The notes beneath the pieces were generated by a model. It was not told the DNA's origin, did not search any database, and was given only the letters and a program-made list of their open reading frames with translations. Made by a program: the position numbers and the translations under genes. A stretch of DNA of 64,000 nt, from contig JADJBM010000014.1 of assembly GCA_016703785.1 (NCBI GenBank), positions 62,001-126,000 on the forward strand, written 5' to 3'. Every line of letters begins with the position of its first letter. Within the stretch, counting starts at the first letter, position 1. Below are positions 38,662 to 47,624 of the stretch, piece by piece. The stretch comes from Betaproteobacteria bacterium (GTDB lineage Bacteria; Pseudomonadota; Gammaproteobacteria; Burkholderiales; Rhodocyclaceae).

Positions 38662-39883
38662 ATTTGCGGGCGTCGTCGATCACTTTTCCGTCGTTGGGAA
38701 GTTCTCCTGCAGCGGCAAACGCGACTTCGCCGCGCAGCTTGGTGACCTCACGGATGCTGTCCACCAGCGCCTTGGCCAGCGCATCGGAAGCGGTGCCCTC
38801 GCAGCGCAGGGTCATACGATCCTGGCCGGTCTCGTTATCTACAACCAGGCGTGCCCGGCTGACCTCGGGATGCCGCTGCAGGACTTCAGCCACTTGGCTG
38901 GGATGCACGAACATGCCCTTGACCTTCGCCGTCTGGTCGGCGCGACCCATCCAGCCCTTGATGCGCACATTGGTGCGGCCACAGGGTGAGATGCCGGGCA
39001 GCACGGCGGACAGGTCGCCGGTGCCGAAGCGGATGAGCGGATAATCGGGATTGAAGCTGGTGATGACGACTTCGCCTACCTCACCTTGCGCCACCGGATC
39101 TCCGGTGCCGGGACGCACGATTTCGAGGATGAGCGACTCCTCCAGCACCAGGCCTTCGCGTGCCTCCGTCTCGTAGGCGATCAGGCCGAGATCGGCCGTG
39201 CCGTAAGACTGCAGCGCCTGGATGCCGCGCTCTGCGCAGAGTGCCTTCTGGTTTGGAAAAAAGGCCTCGCCGGAGACGACCGCCTTCTTCAGGCTGGACA
39301 CATCCGCCTTCAATTCGTCGGCCTTCTCGATGATGATTTTCAGAAAGGACGGTGTGCCGATATAGCCTGTGGGCTTCAAGTCTGCAATGGCCTGCACCTG
39401 CATTTCAGTTTGTCCGACGCCGGCAGGGAACACCACACAGCCGAGCCTACGCGCTGCGCCCTCCACCATGAAGCCGGCCGGCGTGAAGTGATAGGAGAAG
39501 GTGTTGTGGACCAGGTCGCCTGAGCGGAAGCCCGCCGCATAAAGGGAGCGGGCAAAGCGCCACCAGTCCTCGCCAGTGCCTTCCGGATCGTAGATCGGGC
39601 CGGGCGAGCTGAAGACCCGCCCGAGCTTGCCGACCGGCGTGGCGTTGAGTCCGCCGAAGGGCAGCAGCGCTTTCTGCCGCTCGATCAACTCGTGCTTGCG
39701 GATGACCGGCAGTTTGGCCAGCGCCTCGCGGCTGGTCACGGCAGCGACATCGATAGCGCCGTAGAGCTCAGCGAAGGCCGGTGCATTTGCCTTGGCGTGC
39801 GCCAGCTGTTTCGGCAGTGCGGCGAACAGATCCCGTTCGCGCTGCCCGGGGTCGCGGTTTTCGAGGGCGTCGAAGAATTTCAT
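38654..39883 (-). CDS. Phenylacetate-CoA ligase (PaaK)-like AMP-forming ligase
   Basis: A 409-residue adenylate-forming enzyme of the PaaK branch. It has the short motif SSPGPIYDPEG in place of the classical P-loop, followed by ALQSYGTADLGLIAYE (adenine-binding), RFGTGDLSAVLPG and the C-terminal GRADQTAKVKGMFVHPSQVAEVL domain. PaaK-type enzymes activate aryl or aliphatic carboxylates to CoA esters with AMP release. It lies between an ABC ATPase gene and the CaiB/BaiF gene. The substrate is probably whatever acid the adjacent transporter brings in; that is inference. Confidence 0.87.
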   Translation of the reverse strand: MKFFDALENRDPGQRERDLFAALPKQLAHAKANAPAFAELYGAIDVAAVTSREALAKLPVIRKHELIERQKALLPFGGLNATPVGKLGRVFSSPGPIYDPEGTGEDWWRFARSLYAAGFRSGDLVHNTFSYHFTPAGFMVEGAARRLGCVVFPAGVGQTEMQVQAIADLKPTGYIGTPSFLKIIIEKADELKADVSSLKKAVVSGEAFFPNQKALCAERGIQALQSYGTADLGLIAYETEAREGLVLEESLILEIVRPGTGDPVAQGEVGEVVITSFNPDYPLIRFGTGDLSAVLPGISPCGRTNVRIKGWMGRADQTAKVKGMFVHPSQVAEVLQRHPEVSRARLVVDNETGQDRMTLRCEGTASDALAKALVDSIREVTKLRGEVAFAAAGELPNDGKVIDDARKYE

Positions 39884-39898
39884 CAGGCAGTTCGGCGA

Positions 39899-40732
39899 TC
39901 AGGCAAGCCAGCGTTTCCTGCGGCGATAGTGTTTGACGTCGCGGAAGCTCTTGCGCCCCGCCGACGACAGGCCGAGGTAGAACTCCTTGACGTCCTCGTT
40001 GGAGGCCAGCTCCTTGGCGTCGCCTTCCATGACGACGCGGCCGTTTTCCAGGATGTAGCCGAAGTCGGCAAAGCGCAGCGCGACCATGGTGTTCTGTTCG
40101 GCCAGCAGGAAGCTCACCTTCTCGCGCTGGTTCAGGTCGCGCACGATCTCGAAGATCTCCTCGACGATCTGCGGCGCCAGGCCCATCGAGGGCTCGTCGA
40201 GCAGGATCATGGTCGGCTTGGCCATCAGGGCGCGGCCGATGGCGGTCATCTGCTGCTCGCCGCCCGAGGTGTAGCCGGACTGCGATCCGCGGCGCTGCTT
40301 GAGCCGCGGGAAGTAGGTGTACACCATCTCCAGGTCGCGCTTGATGTCGGCGCGCGAAGCCTTGCGCGTATACGCGCCGGTGAGCAGGTTTTCCTCTACG
40401 GAAAGGTGCTGGAAGCAATGGCGGCCTTCCATCACCTGGATGACGCCGCGCTTGACCAGATCGGACGGCGTCATCTGGTCGATGCGCACGCCCTGAAACT
40501 CGATGCTGCCCTTGGTCACGTCGCCGCGCTCGGCGCGCAGCAGGTTGGAAATCGCCTTCAGCGTGGTGGTCTTGCCGGCGCCGTTGGCGCCGAGCAGCGC
40601 GACGATCTTGCCCTGCTCGACCTGCAGCGACACACCCTTCAGCACCAGGATCACATGATCGTAGATAACCTCGATGTTGTTGATGTTGAGGTAGGGTGTG
40701 CCAGCTGCTGCTGCGGTCTGTGCTTGTTGCAT
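39899..40732 (-). CDS. Branched-chain-amino-acid-type ABC transporter ATPase (LivF-like)
   Basis: A 277-residue ABC ATPase with Walker A LLGANGAGKTTTLKAI (near residue 50), signature YTSGGEQQMTAIGRAL, Walker B MILLDEPSMGLAP and the H-loop region (LLAEQN). The extra ~40 C-terminal residues ending in a basic HYRRRKRWLA are longer than in E. coli LivF. With the LivG-like gene at 44273, LivH/LivM-like permeases and binding protein, it completes one HAAT-type importer. The binding protein gene lies between it and the permeases. Confidence 0.93.
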   Translation of the reverse strand: MQQAQTAAAAGTPYLNINNIEVIYDHVILVLKGVSLQVEQGKIVALLGANGAGKTTTLKAISNLLRAERGDVTKGSIEFQGVRIDQMTPSDLVKRGVIQVMEGRHCFQHLSVEENLLTGAYTRKASRADIKRDLEMVYTYFPRLKQRRGSQSGYTSGGEQQMTAIGRALMAKPTMILLDEPSMGLAPQIVEEIFEIVRDLNQREKVSFLLAEQNTMVALRFADFGYILENGRVVMEGDAKELASNEDVKEFYLGLSSAGRKSFRDVKHYRRRKRWLA

Positions 40733-40802
40733 GGCGAATCCGATGGTTGCACTGCACTATCGAAAGGGTTGAGGTGAAAGGACAGCCGCCCCCTCACCCC
40801 AA

Positions 40803-40824
40803 CCCTCTCCCGTCCGGGAGAGGG
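40803..40824 (-). terminator. Strong hairpin between the binding protein and LivF-like genes
   Basis: Perfect 10-bp stem CCCTCTCCCG/CGGGAGAGGG with a 2-base loop, 13 bases beyond the binding-protein stop. There is no T-tract on the transcribed strand, so a simple Rho-independent terminator is unlikely. It would fit an mRNA-stabilising or partially terminating hairpin that keeps binding-protein levels above those of the ATPase. The CCCTCACCCCAACCCTCTCCC context resembles intergenic repeats common in GC-rich proteobacteria. Confidence 0.55.
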
Positions 40825-40836
40825 AGGGAAGCGCTA

Positions 40837-42159
40837 TCAGCTCTCCTTCGAGCAATCGCGCGGAGTGATGCCCTTCTCCTTGGCGTACTTCGCCGCGGAC
40901 TCCTCGATCATGCCGCGCACCAGCTTCTGGTCGGACTCGATCCAGTCGGTGATGACCTTCCACTGCTTGCCGTCCCACTGCTGGAATTTCACCAGGCCGG
41001 AACCCTCGTGGTTGAGGCAGCTCATCTTCAGCGCCGGCATGAAGCCTTCGGCGCCCAGCTTCTTCAGCATGGCGGCGTCGATGCTCAGGTTCTCGATGCC
41101 CCAGCGCATCTGTTCGCCGGTGATCGACTTGCCCTTGCCGTATTTCTCCTGCGCCTTGCGGATGGCCTCGACGGTGATGATGCCGTGCACCACGCCGCGG
41201 TTGTAATACACGCTGCCGATGCGCGACTTGTCCTCCATGTTGGTCTTGCCCTTGGCCACCACATGTTTCTGGATGTCCTTGATGACGGGATAGTTGGTGC
41301 CGGCGACGTTGAAGCCGGCGGAGATATAGCCTTTGGCGGCGGCGCCGGCCGGGATGGTGTCCTCTTCCGCGCCGGACCACCAGACGCCGACGATCTTCTC
41401 GCGCGGGAAGCCGATCTTGGCGGCCGCCTTCAGCGCCGTCGGGTTCATCACGCCCCAGCCGCGCAGAATGACCCAATCTGGCTTCTCCTGTCGTACCTGC
41501 AGCCACTGCGACTGCTGCTCATTGCCGGGGTGGGCGACGGGGATATGCTTCACCGTGAAGCCGTACATCTTCGCCTGTGCGTCGAGCACCGGAATGGTTT
41601 CCTTGCCGTAGGCCGAGTCGTGATAGATGTTCACGATCTTCTTGCCCTTCAGTTTGTCCATGCCGCCTTCCTTCATGCCGATGAACTTGATCTTGGCGGT
41701 GTTCTGCGACCAGTAGTTCGTCAGCATCGGGAAGATGTAGGGGAAGACGCGGCCGTCGGAAGCGTCCGTGCGGCCGTAACCCAGCGAGATCACCGGAATC
41801 TTGTCGGCGGTGGCCTTGTCGATGACGGAGTAGGTGATGCCGGTCGACAGCGGGTGGAACACCGTGTTGCCGGTCGGCCCGTTCTTCTTCATGCGCTCGT
41901 AGCACTCGACGCCACGGGCGTTGTTGTACTCGGTCTCGCACTCTTCCCAGGTTAGCTTGACACCGTTGATGCCGCCGTCGCGTGCATTGACCAACTGGAA
42001 GTAGTCGATCATGCCGCCGAAAATGCCGGTGCCGCCGGCAGCGTAGGGGCCGACGCGGTAGCTGGGCAGGCCAATGTACTGATCCGCCGCCTGCACGGCG
42101 GATGCCCCGAGTGCCGCGGCAACCGAAAAACCGATCAGGGCCGATTTTTTCATTTTCAT
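40837..42159 (-). CDS. ABC transporter periplasmic binding protein (HAAT family)
   Basis: A 440-residue exported protein. The signal peptide is MKMKKSALIGFSVAAALGASAVQA with cleavage before ADQYIGLP. The mature part is a type I periplasmic binding fold (Leu/Ile/Val-binding protein family) with GGTGIFGGMIDYFQLVNARDGGINGVKL near the start. It has conserved Cys pairs (WEECETEYNNARGVECYERM). GGAGACAAAGC before the ATG at 42159 supports that start. Large relatives in betaproteobacteria accompany aromatic or fatty acid CoA ligases; the ligand here is not known. Confidence 0.9.
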   Translation of the reverse strand: MKMKKSALIGFSVAAALGASAVQAADQYIGLPSYRVGPYAAGGTGIFGGMIDYFQLVNARDGGINGVKLTWEECETEYNNARGVECYERMKKNGPTGNTVFHPLSTGITYSVIDKATADKIPVISLGYGRTDASDGRVFPYIFPMLTNYWSQNTAKIKFIGMKEGGMDKLKGKKIVNIYHDSAYGKETIPVLDAQAKMYGFTVKHIPVAHPGNEQQSQWLQVRQEKPDWVILRGWGVMNPTALKAAAKIGFPREKIVGVWWSGAEEDTIPAGAAAKGYISAGFNVAGTNYPVIKDIQKHVVAKGKTNMEDKSRIGSVYYNRGVVHGIITVEAIRKAQEKYGKGKSITGEQMRWGIENLSIDAAMLKKLGAEGFMPALKMSCLNHEGSGLVKFQQWDGKQWKVITDWIESDQKLVRGMIEESAAKYAKEKGITPRDCSKES

Positions 42160-42252
42160 GCTTTGTCTCCTCACATTGTTAGCGATACGTAAAACGATGC
42201 AGACAGGGTGTGCAACAAATCAATTCTAATACCATTGACCCAACTGCTGTCA

Positions 42253-43317
42253 CTAGTGCGGGAACGGCCATAGCCGCAGCTTTTCCTTGCCGATCTGCCA
42301 CAGGCGCGCCAAGCCGTGCGGCTCGACGATCAGGAAGAAAATGATCAGCCCGCCGAAGACGATCAGTTCGAGGTTGGAACTGATACCCTGCGGCACCCAG
42401 CCGCCGAGGGCATGCATGGCGACGTTCAGGAAGATCGGCAGCAGCACGATGAAGGCGGCGCCCAGGAAGGAACCCATGATGCTGCCGACGCCGCCGATGA
42501 TCACCATGAACAGGATCTTGAAGGACAGGTCCAGGTTGAAGCCTTCCGGCTCCACCGTGCCCAGATAGGTATAGGCATACAGCGCGCCCGCCACGCCGCA
42601 GTAGAAGGAACTCACCGCGAAGGCCATCAGCTTGGTGTGCATCGGCCGGATGCCGATCACTTCGGCCGCCACGTCCATGTCGCGGATGGCCATCCAGGAA
42701 CGGCCGATGCTGCTGCGCACCATGTTTTTCGCCAGCAGCGCGAGAACGGTGACGACCGCCAGCGTCAGCAGGTACTTGGCCTCGGGCGTCTCGAAGGCAT
42801 AGCCGAGGATCTCGACTTTCTGCGCCGTGATGACACCCGACGAACTGTTGTTGGAGAACCAGGGAAACTTGGTCAGCGCCCAGACGATGAAAAACTGCGC
42901 CGCCAGCGTCGCCACCGCGAGGTAGAAACCCTTGATGCGCAAACTCGGCAGGCCGAACACCATGCCCACTGCCGCCGCGCACAGGCCGGCCAGAATGAAG
43001 GCCACGAGGATCGGCATGCCGGGAATGCGCAGCACGAAATTGTAGGCGGCAAAGGCGCCCACGGCCATGAAGGCAGCCGAGCCGAGCGAGAGCTGGCCGG
43101 CATAGCCGGTCAGGATGTTCAAACCGATTGCCGCCAGTGAAAAGATCAGCACCGGGATCATGATGCCCTGCAGCCAGTACTGGCTGGCGAAATACGGCAC
43201 CACCAGATAGAAGAAGGCGAGAATCAGCGCGATCGCGATGCGGTCCTGCCGGATCGGGAATATCTGCTGGTCTTCCTTGTAACTGGCCTTGAACTGGCCT
43301 GCCTCACGGTAAAGCAT
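42253..43317 (-). CDS. ABC transporter permease (LivM-like)
   Basis: A 354-residue inner-membrane permease with about nine to ten hydrophobic segments. The family motif GLNILTGYAGQLSLGSAAFMAVGAFAAY lies near residue 80, and the cytoplasmic EAA-like loop ISFGRSWMAIRDMDVAAEVIGI-type sequence (IGRSWMAIRDMDVAAEVIGIR) contacts the ATPases. It starts 6 bases after the LivH-like gene and is followed by a 93-base gap before the binding protein start. It would form the heteromeric channel with the 307-residue permease. Confidence 0.92.
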   Translation of the reverse strand: MLYREAGQFKASYKEDQQIFPIRQDRIAIALILAFFYLVVPYFASQYWLQGIMIPVLIFSLAAIGLNILTGYAGQLSLGSAAFMAVGAFAAYNFVLRIPGMPILVAFILAGLCAAAVGMVFGLPSLRIKGFYLAVATLAAQFFIVWALTKFPWFSNNSSSGVITAQKVEILGYAFETPEAKYLLTLAVVTVLALLAKNMVRSSIGRSWMAIRDMDVAAEVIGIRPMHTKLMAFAVSSFYCGVAGALYAYTYLGTVEPEGFNLDLSFKILFMVIIGGVGSIMGSFLGAAFIVLLPIFLNVAMHALGGWVPQGISSNLELIVFGGLIIFFLIVEPHGLARLWQIGKEKLRLWPFPH

Positions 43318-43323
43318 CGTCGG

Positions 43324-44247
43324 TTACACCCTGTCGATATGTTTCTCGCCGAACAGGCCTTCCGGCCGGACGAGGAGGAAGAGGAGAGCCATCACGTACG
43401 GGAACCAGCCCTCGATGCCGCCGAGATTCGTCTCCAGTCCGAAGGTGCTCTGCACGAAGGGCGGGATGTAGATTTCACCCAGTTTTTCGCTGGCGCCGAT
43501 GATCAGCCCGCCGACGATCGCTCCCGGTATGGAGGTAAACCCGCCGATGATCAGCACCGGCAGCGCCTTGAGCGCGACGAAGGTCAGGGCGAACTGCACG
43601 CCGTTGCGCGCGCCCCACATGACGCCCGCCACCAACGCGACGAGGCCGGCCACGGCCCAGACAATGCGCCAAATATCCTGCAGCGGAATGCCAATGGCCA
43701 GCGCCGCCTGGTGGTCGTCCGCCACGGCGCGCAAAGCACGACCGACACGCGTCTTGTTGAAGAAGAGGGCCAGCACGACCACCAGCACCGCCGAGACGCC
43801 GGCGGCGAACAGGTCGAACTTGGAGACGCCGATGCCGGTGTTCTCCATCATCCACTCCAGCGGCTCGTCCTGGATGCCGGGGATTTCCAGACCGCGCACG
43901 CTGGCGCCCCACATGCCCTGGGCGAGGCCTTCGACCAGGAAGGTGAGGCCGATGGTGGCCATGAACAGCGTGATCTGCGGCTGGTTGACCAGCGGCCGCA
44001 GCACCACGCGCTCGGTTGCGATGGCCAGCAGGATCATCGCACCGAAGGCTAGGATCAGGGCAAAGCCGAAGGGCACGCCCAGCTCCGTGATGCCGACGAA
44101 GGTCAGCGCGGCGAAGAACACCATGGCGCCCTGGGCGAAGTTGAACACGCCCGAAGCCTTGTAAATCAGCACGAAACCCAGCGCGACCAGCGAATACATG
44201 ACGCCGGAGAGCAAGCCGCCGATGAGCACTTCGAAGAAAAATTGCAT
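43324..44247 (-). CDS. ABC transporter permease (LivH-like)
   Basis: A 307-residue permease with about eight membrane segments. The N-terminal LLSGVMYSLVALGFVLIYKASGVFNFAQGAMVFFAAL is the LivH signature, and RVGRALRAVADDHQAALAIGIP is the ATPase-coupling loop. It is flanked by the LivG-like ATPase gene (25-base gap) and the LivM-like permease gene (6-base gap) on the same strand, so both permeases are translated from one message. Confidence 0.93.
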   Translation of the reverse strand: MQFFFEVLIGGLLSGVMYSLVALGFVLIYKASGVFNFAQGAMVFFAALTFVGITELGVPFGFALILAFGAMILLAIATERVVLRPLVNQPQITLFMATIGLTFLVEGLAQGMWGASVRGLEIPGIQDEPLEWMMENTGIGVSKFDLFAAGVSAVLVVVLALFFNKTRVGRALRAVADDHQAALAIGIPLQDIWRIVWAVAGLVALVAGVMWGARNGVQFALTFVALKALPVLIIGGFTSIPGAIVGGLIIGASEKLGEIYIPPFVQSTFGLETNLGGIEGWFPYVMALLFLLVRPEGLFGEKHIDRV

Positions 44248-44272
44248 GTCGATTTACCCCTTTCCCGCCCGT

Positions 44273-45451
44273 TCAATGCGTCGTGCCGAGATAGGCGCGG
44301 ATGACGACAGGATCGGTGCGGACTTCGTTCGGCGTACCCTCCGCGATTTTCTGGCCGTGGTCCAGCACGACGACGAAATCGGAGATATCCATGACCACGC
44401 CCATGTCGTGCTCGATGAGGAGGATGGTCGTGCCGAACTGGTCGTTAACGTCCAGGATGAAGCGACACATGTCCTGCTTCTCCTCCACGTTCATGCCGGC
44501 CATCGGCTCGTCGAGGAGCAGCAGGATCGGTTCCGCGGCCAGCGCCCGCCCCAGTTCGACGCGCTTCTGCAGGCCGTAGGGCAGGCGCCCGACGGGCGTC
44601 TTTCGGATGTGCTCTATCTCGAGAAAATCGATGATCTCCTCGACCTTCTTCCGATGCGCCAGCTCCTCGCGCTGCGCCGACCCCCAGTAGAGCGCCTGCT
44701 GTAGGAAGTTGCATTTCATTTTCAGGTTGCGCCCGGTCATCAGGTTGTCGAGCACCGACATGCCCTTGAAGAGGGCGATGTTCTGGAAGGTGCGGGCGAT
44801 GCCCTGGGCGGCCGCTTCGTGGGTTTCCATCTGGTGTCGCGGGTGGCCGAGGTAGGTGACCGTACCCTCCTGCGGGCGATAGACGCCGTTGATGACATTC
44901 AGCATCGAGCTCTTGCCGGCGCCGTTCGGGCCGATGATGGCCGAGATCTCGCCGCGCTTGATCTCGAAGCTGATCTCGGTGATGGCCTTGACGCCGCCGA
45001 AGCGCAGGCTGACATTCTCGACGCGCAGGAAAGTCTCCTCGGCCGCCGTCTGCGCATCCCGTCGACGCTTGCGCATTTCGCCGAGGGCCACGATGGCCTG
45101 TTCGCGGGTATCGTAGATGTTGGCGCGGAAGGATGCGCGCCCGGCGTGTTCGCGAATGGCATCCCGTGTTTGCGATGTGGCGCCCACGCGCACGGTGCCG
45201 AGGCCGTGGGCCACGTTGGCACCCTTGCCGCGCTCGGCAAAGCGCTCCCAGGCCTGTGCCTGGATGACGCAGTCGGTGTAGACCACCAGAAAGTACCAGC
45301 GCCGGCCGGTATCGGCCAGGCGATTTTCCACTTCGTCATAGAACGCATCCACCTGGACCGTATCGGCCATCGTCAGGTGCGAGAAATCCACCTCCATCGT
45401 TTCGATGGCGTCGTGGAAGGTGATGCGCTCGGCTATGGTTCGTTCGTTCAT
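44273..45451 (-). CDS. ABC transporter ATPase (LivG-like) with extra N-terminal domain
   Basis: A 392-residue protein in two parts. Residues ~140-392 are a normal LivG ATPase: Walker A GPNGAGKSS (174-182), Walker B ILLLLDEPMAGMN and the LLIEHDMGVVMDISD segment. Residues 1-130 form a separate domain with alternating strands and helices (MEVDFSHLTMADTVQVDAFYD, RRWYFLVVYTDCVIQAQAWERF, GLGTVRVGA, FRANIYDTREQAI), reminiscent of STAS/SpoIIAA-like folds. Ordinary LivG is ~255 residues. The extension begins with a clear ATG and keeps normal codon use, so it looks like a true fusion. It may regulate transport; this is inference. Confidence 0.9.
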   Translation of the reverse strand: MNERTIAERITFHDAIETMEVDFSHLTMADTVQVDAFYDEVENRLADTGRRWYFLVVYTDCVIQAQAWERFAERGKGANVAHGLGTVRVGATSQTRDAIREHAGRASFRANIYDTREQAIVALGEMRKRRRDAQTAAEETFLRVENVSLRFGGVKAITEISFEIKRGEISAIIGPNGAGKSSMLNVINGVYRPQEGTVTYLGHPRHQMETHEAAAQGIARTFQNIALFKGMSVLDNLMTGRNLKMKCNFLQQALYWGSAQREELAHRKKVEEIIDFLEIEHIRKTPVGRLPYGLQKRVELGRALAAEPILLLLDEPMAGMNVEEKQDMCRFILDVNDQFGTTILLIEHDMGVVMDISDFVVVLDHGQKIAEGTPNEVRTDPVVIRAYLGTTH

Positions 45452-45476
45452 GTGTCGTCGGAGTGTTCTTGCCTGG

Positions 45477-47441
45477 CTACGCGGCCTTCTTCGCCGTCTG
45501 CGGCAGGCAGGTCTTCGCTTCCATGATGCGCAGGTCGGCGCTGACCCTGCCCCTGCGGCCGTCCTCGAACTTGACTTCGGTCTCGATGAACTGCGAGGCC
45601 TTGCCCGAATACAGGGCTTCGATCAGCACGGCGTACTTTTCTCCGACAAAACCGCGGCGCACTTTCCTCGTTCGGGTCAGTTCGTCGTCGTCCGGATCGA
45701 GCTCCTTGTGCAGGATCAGGAAGCGATGCACCTGCGAGGCGCTGAGCATGGCATCGTGCGCCAGCTCGGCGTTGGCCTGCTCGACGCAATCGCGGATGAG
45801 CTCGTACACTTCCGGTTTCAGCGCCAGGTCGGTATAGCCCGAGTAAGCGATGTTGCGGCGCTCGGCCCAGTTGCCGACCGCGCCCATGTCGATGTTGATG
45901 AAGGCGCAGACCTCGTCCCTGCCGTCGCCGAAGGCCACCGCCTCCTTGATGTGCGAGAAGAACTTCAGCTTGTTCTCGATGTAGTTGGGCGCGAACATGG
46001 CGCCGTTGGCCAGCTTGCCGACATCCTTGGCGCGGTCGATGATCTTGAGGTGGCCGTCCTCGTCGAAGAAGCCCGCGTCGCCCGTGTGGAAGTAGCCCTG
46101 GGCGTCGATCGCCTCGGCCGTGTCTTCGGGGCGCTTGTAGTACTCCTTGAGCATCACCTGGCCGCGCACCATCACTTCGCCGTTGTCGGCAATCTTCACC
46201 TCGACGCCCGGCGCCGGCGGGCCGACCGTGTCGAACTTGATCTGGCCGTCCGGCTGCAGGCAGACGGCGGCGCAGGTTTCGGTCGAGCCGTAGAGCTGCT
46301 TGAGGTTGACGCCGATCGAGCGGTAGAAGCGGAACAGGTCCGGCCCGATGGCGGCGCCGGCGGTGTAGGCGACGCGGATGCGGCTCATGCCGAGGACGTT
46401 GCGCAGCGGGCCATACACCAGCAGGTTGCCGAGCGCGTAGAGCAGGCGGTCGCCGGAGCCGACGGCCTTGCCGTCGAGAATCTCGGCGCCGCAGCGGCGC
46501 GCCACACCCATGAAGTAATGGAACAGGTTGCGCTTGATGACGCTGGCGTCCTCCATGCGGATCATCACCTGGGTCAGCAGGTTCTCGAACACGCGCGGCG
46601 GTGCGAAGTAGTAGCTCGGGCCGATCTCGCGCATGTCGGTCATCACCGTGTCGCCCGATTCCGGGCAGTTGATGGTGAAGCCGGCGTAGGTCGCCTGGGC
46701 GAAGGAGAAAAGGTGGTCGCCGACCCAGGCCATCGGCAGGTATGAGAGGATGTTGTCCTCCGGGACGAGCTTGTCGAACTCGCAGCCGCTCTGCGCCGCG
46801 GCGATGAAGGAGGCATGGGTCTGGCAGACGCCCTTCGGCTTGCCGGTGGTGCCGGAGGTGTACAGCATCACGGCGACATCATCCGGCTGGCCGAGGCCGA
46901 TTTCGCCATCGAGGAATTCGGGGTGGTTGCGATTGTGGATACGTCCCATCTCCTGCACTTCGTCGAGGCCGTGCAGGAAAGGCTGGTTGTAGTGGCGCAT
47001 GCCGCGCGGGTCGTCGTAGAGGATGTGCTGCAGGCCAGGGCACTCGGCCATATTCTCGAGAAGCTTGTCTACCTGCTCCTGGTCCTCGACGATGGCGAAC
47101 TTGATGCCGGCATCCTGGAGCACGAAGACCATCTCGCCCGCGACGGCATCCTGGTAGAGGGGTACCGGCACGCCGCCCAGGCACTGCGCGGCGCACATCG
47201 CCCAGTAGAGGCGGGGGCGGTTGTCGCCGATGATGGCGAGGTTGTCGCCGCGCTTGAAGCCCAGTTCCGCCAGGCCGCAGGCCATGGCACGCACTTCTTC
47301 GGCAACCTGCGACCAGGTCCAGGTCTGCCAGATGCCCATATCCTTCTCGCGCGTCGCCGGATGGTTCGGGCGCACCTGGGCGTGATGCATCAAAAGACGA
47401 GGAAACGTGCTGAGCGATGGCAGTCGAACGTTGTCCGACAT
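45477..47441 (-). CDS. Long-chain/aryl acyl-CoA ligase (AMP-forming)
   Basis: A 654-residue adenylate-forming enzyme of the FadD15/ACSBG-like long form. The P-loop MLYTSGTTGKPKGVCQTH lies near residue 195. QLYGSTETCAAVC is the adenine-binding motif, YFHTGDAGFFDEDGHLKIIDRAKD holds the ribose-binding Asp and hinge, and KLANGAMFAPNYIE begins the C-terminal lid. It is the first gene of the minus-strand ABC transporter operon, 25 bases before the LivG-like gene, and divergent from a Crp-family regulator. This suggests that imported acid is activated immediately to its CoA ester. Confidence 0.9.
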   Translation of the reverse strand: MSDNVRLPSLSTFPRLLMHHAQVRPNHPATREKDMGIWQTWTWSQVAEEVRAMACGLAELGFKRGDNLAIIGDNRPRLYWAMCAAQCLGGVPVPLYQDAVAGEMVFVLQDAGIKFAIVEDQEQVDKLLENMAECPGLQHILYDDPRGMRHYNQPFLHGLDEVQEMGRIHNRNHPEFLDGEIGLGQPDDVAVMLYTSGTTGKPKGVCQTHASFIAAAQSGCEFDKLVPEDNILSYLPMAWVGDHLFSFAQATYAGFTINCPESGDTVMTDMREIGPSYYFAPPRVFENLLTQVMIRMEDASVIKRNLFHYFMGVARRCGAEILDGKAVGSGDRLLYALGNLLVYGPLRNVLGMSRIRVAYTAGAAIGPDLFRFYRSIGVNLKQLYGSTETCAAVCLQPDGQIKFDTVGPPAPGVEVKIADNGEVMVRGQVMLKEYYKRPEDTAEAIDAQGYFHTGDAGFFDEDGHLKIIDRAKDVGKLANGAMFAPNYIENKLKFFSHIKEAVAFGDGRDEVCAFINIDMGAVGNWAERRNIAYSGYTDLALKPEVYELIRDCVEQANAELAHDAMLSASQVHRFLILHKELDPDDDELTRTRKVRRGFVGEKYAVLIEALYSGKASQFIETEVKFEDGRRGRVSADLRIMEAKTCLPQTAKKAA

Positions 47442-47572
47442 TGACTCCTCCTGTTCCTTGCACGCTGGGTACTGGCCAGCATTGGCGCCTTGACGATCGA
47501 CTGTTCGGCGCTGTCTTATTCACCACTGCGGCCGATGATTCTCCATCGGATTGATCCACCGAGTCAAACCCT

Positions 47573-47594
47573 AACCGGGCAGCCTACCCGGTAA
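47573..47594. promoter_or_regulatory. Inverted repeat in the ligase/Crp divergent promoter region
   Basis: ACCGGG (47574-47579) and CCCGGT (47587-47592) form a 6-7-6 dyad in the 183-base region between the divergent ligase and regulator genes. Its placement suits an operator for the adjacent Crp/Fnr-type protein. It does not match the classical FNR (TTGAT-N4-ATCAA) or CRP consensus, so the link is tentative. The rest of the region holds no gene. Confidence 0.3.
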
Positions 47595-47624
47595 ACGATC
47601 CAGCTTACTGGAGACACCCCGCCC

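Noticed and set aside
40803..40824. Simple Rho-independent terminator ending the ABC operon
   Set aside because: The stem is strong, but no T-tract follows on the transcribed strand and LivF, PaaK-like and CaiB genes continue on the same strand.
40696..41955. A 419-codon plus-strand open frame
   Set aside because: It runs antisense through the ABC binding protein and has Leu/His-rich shadow composition.
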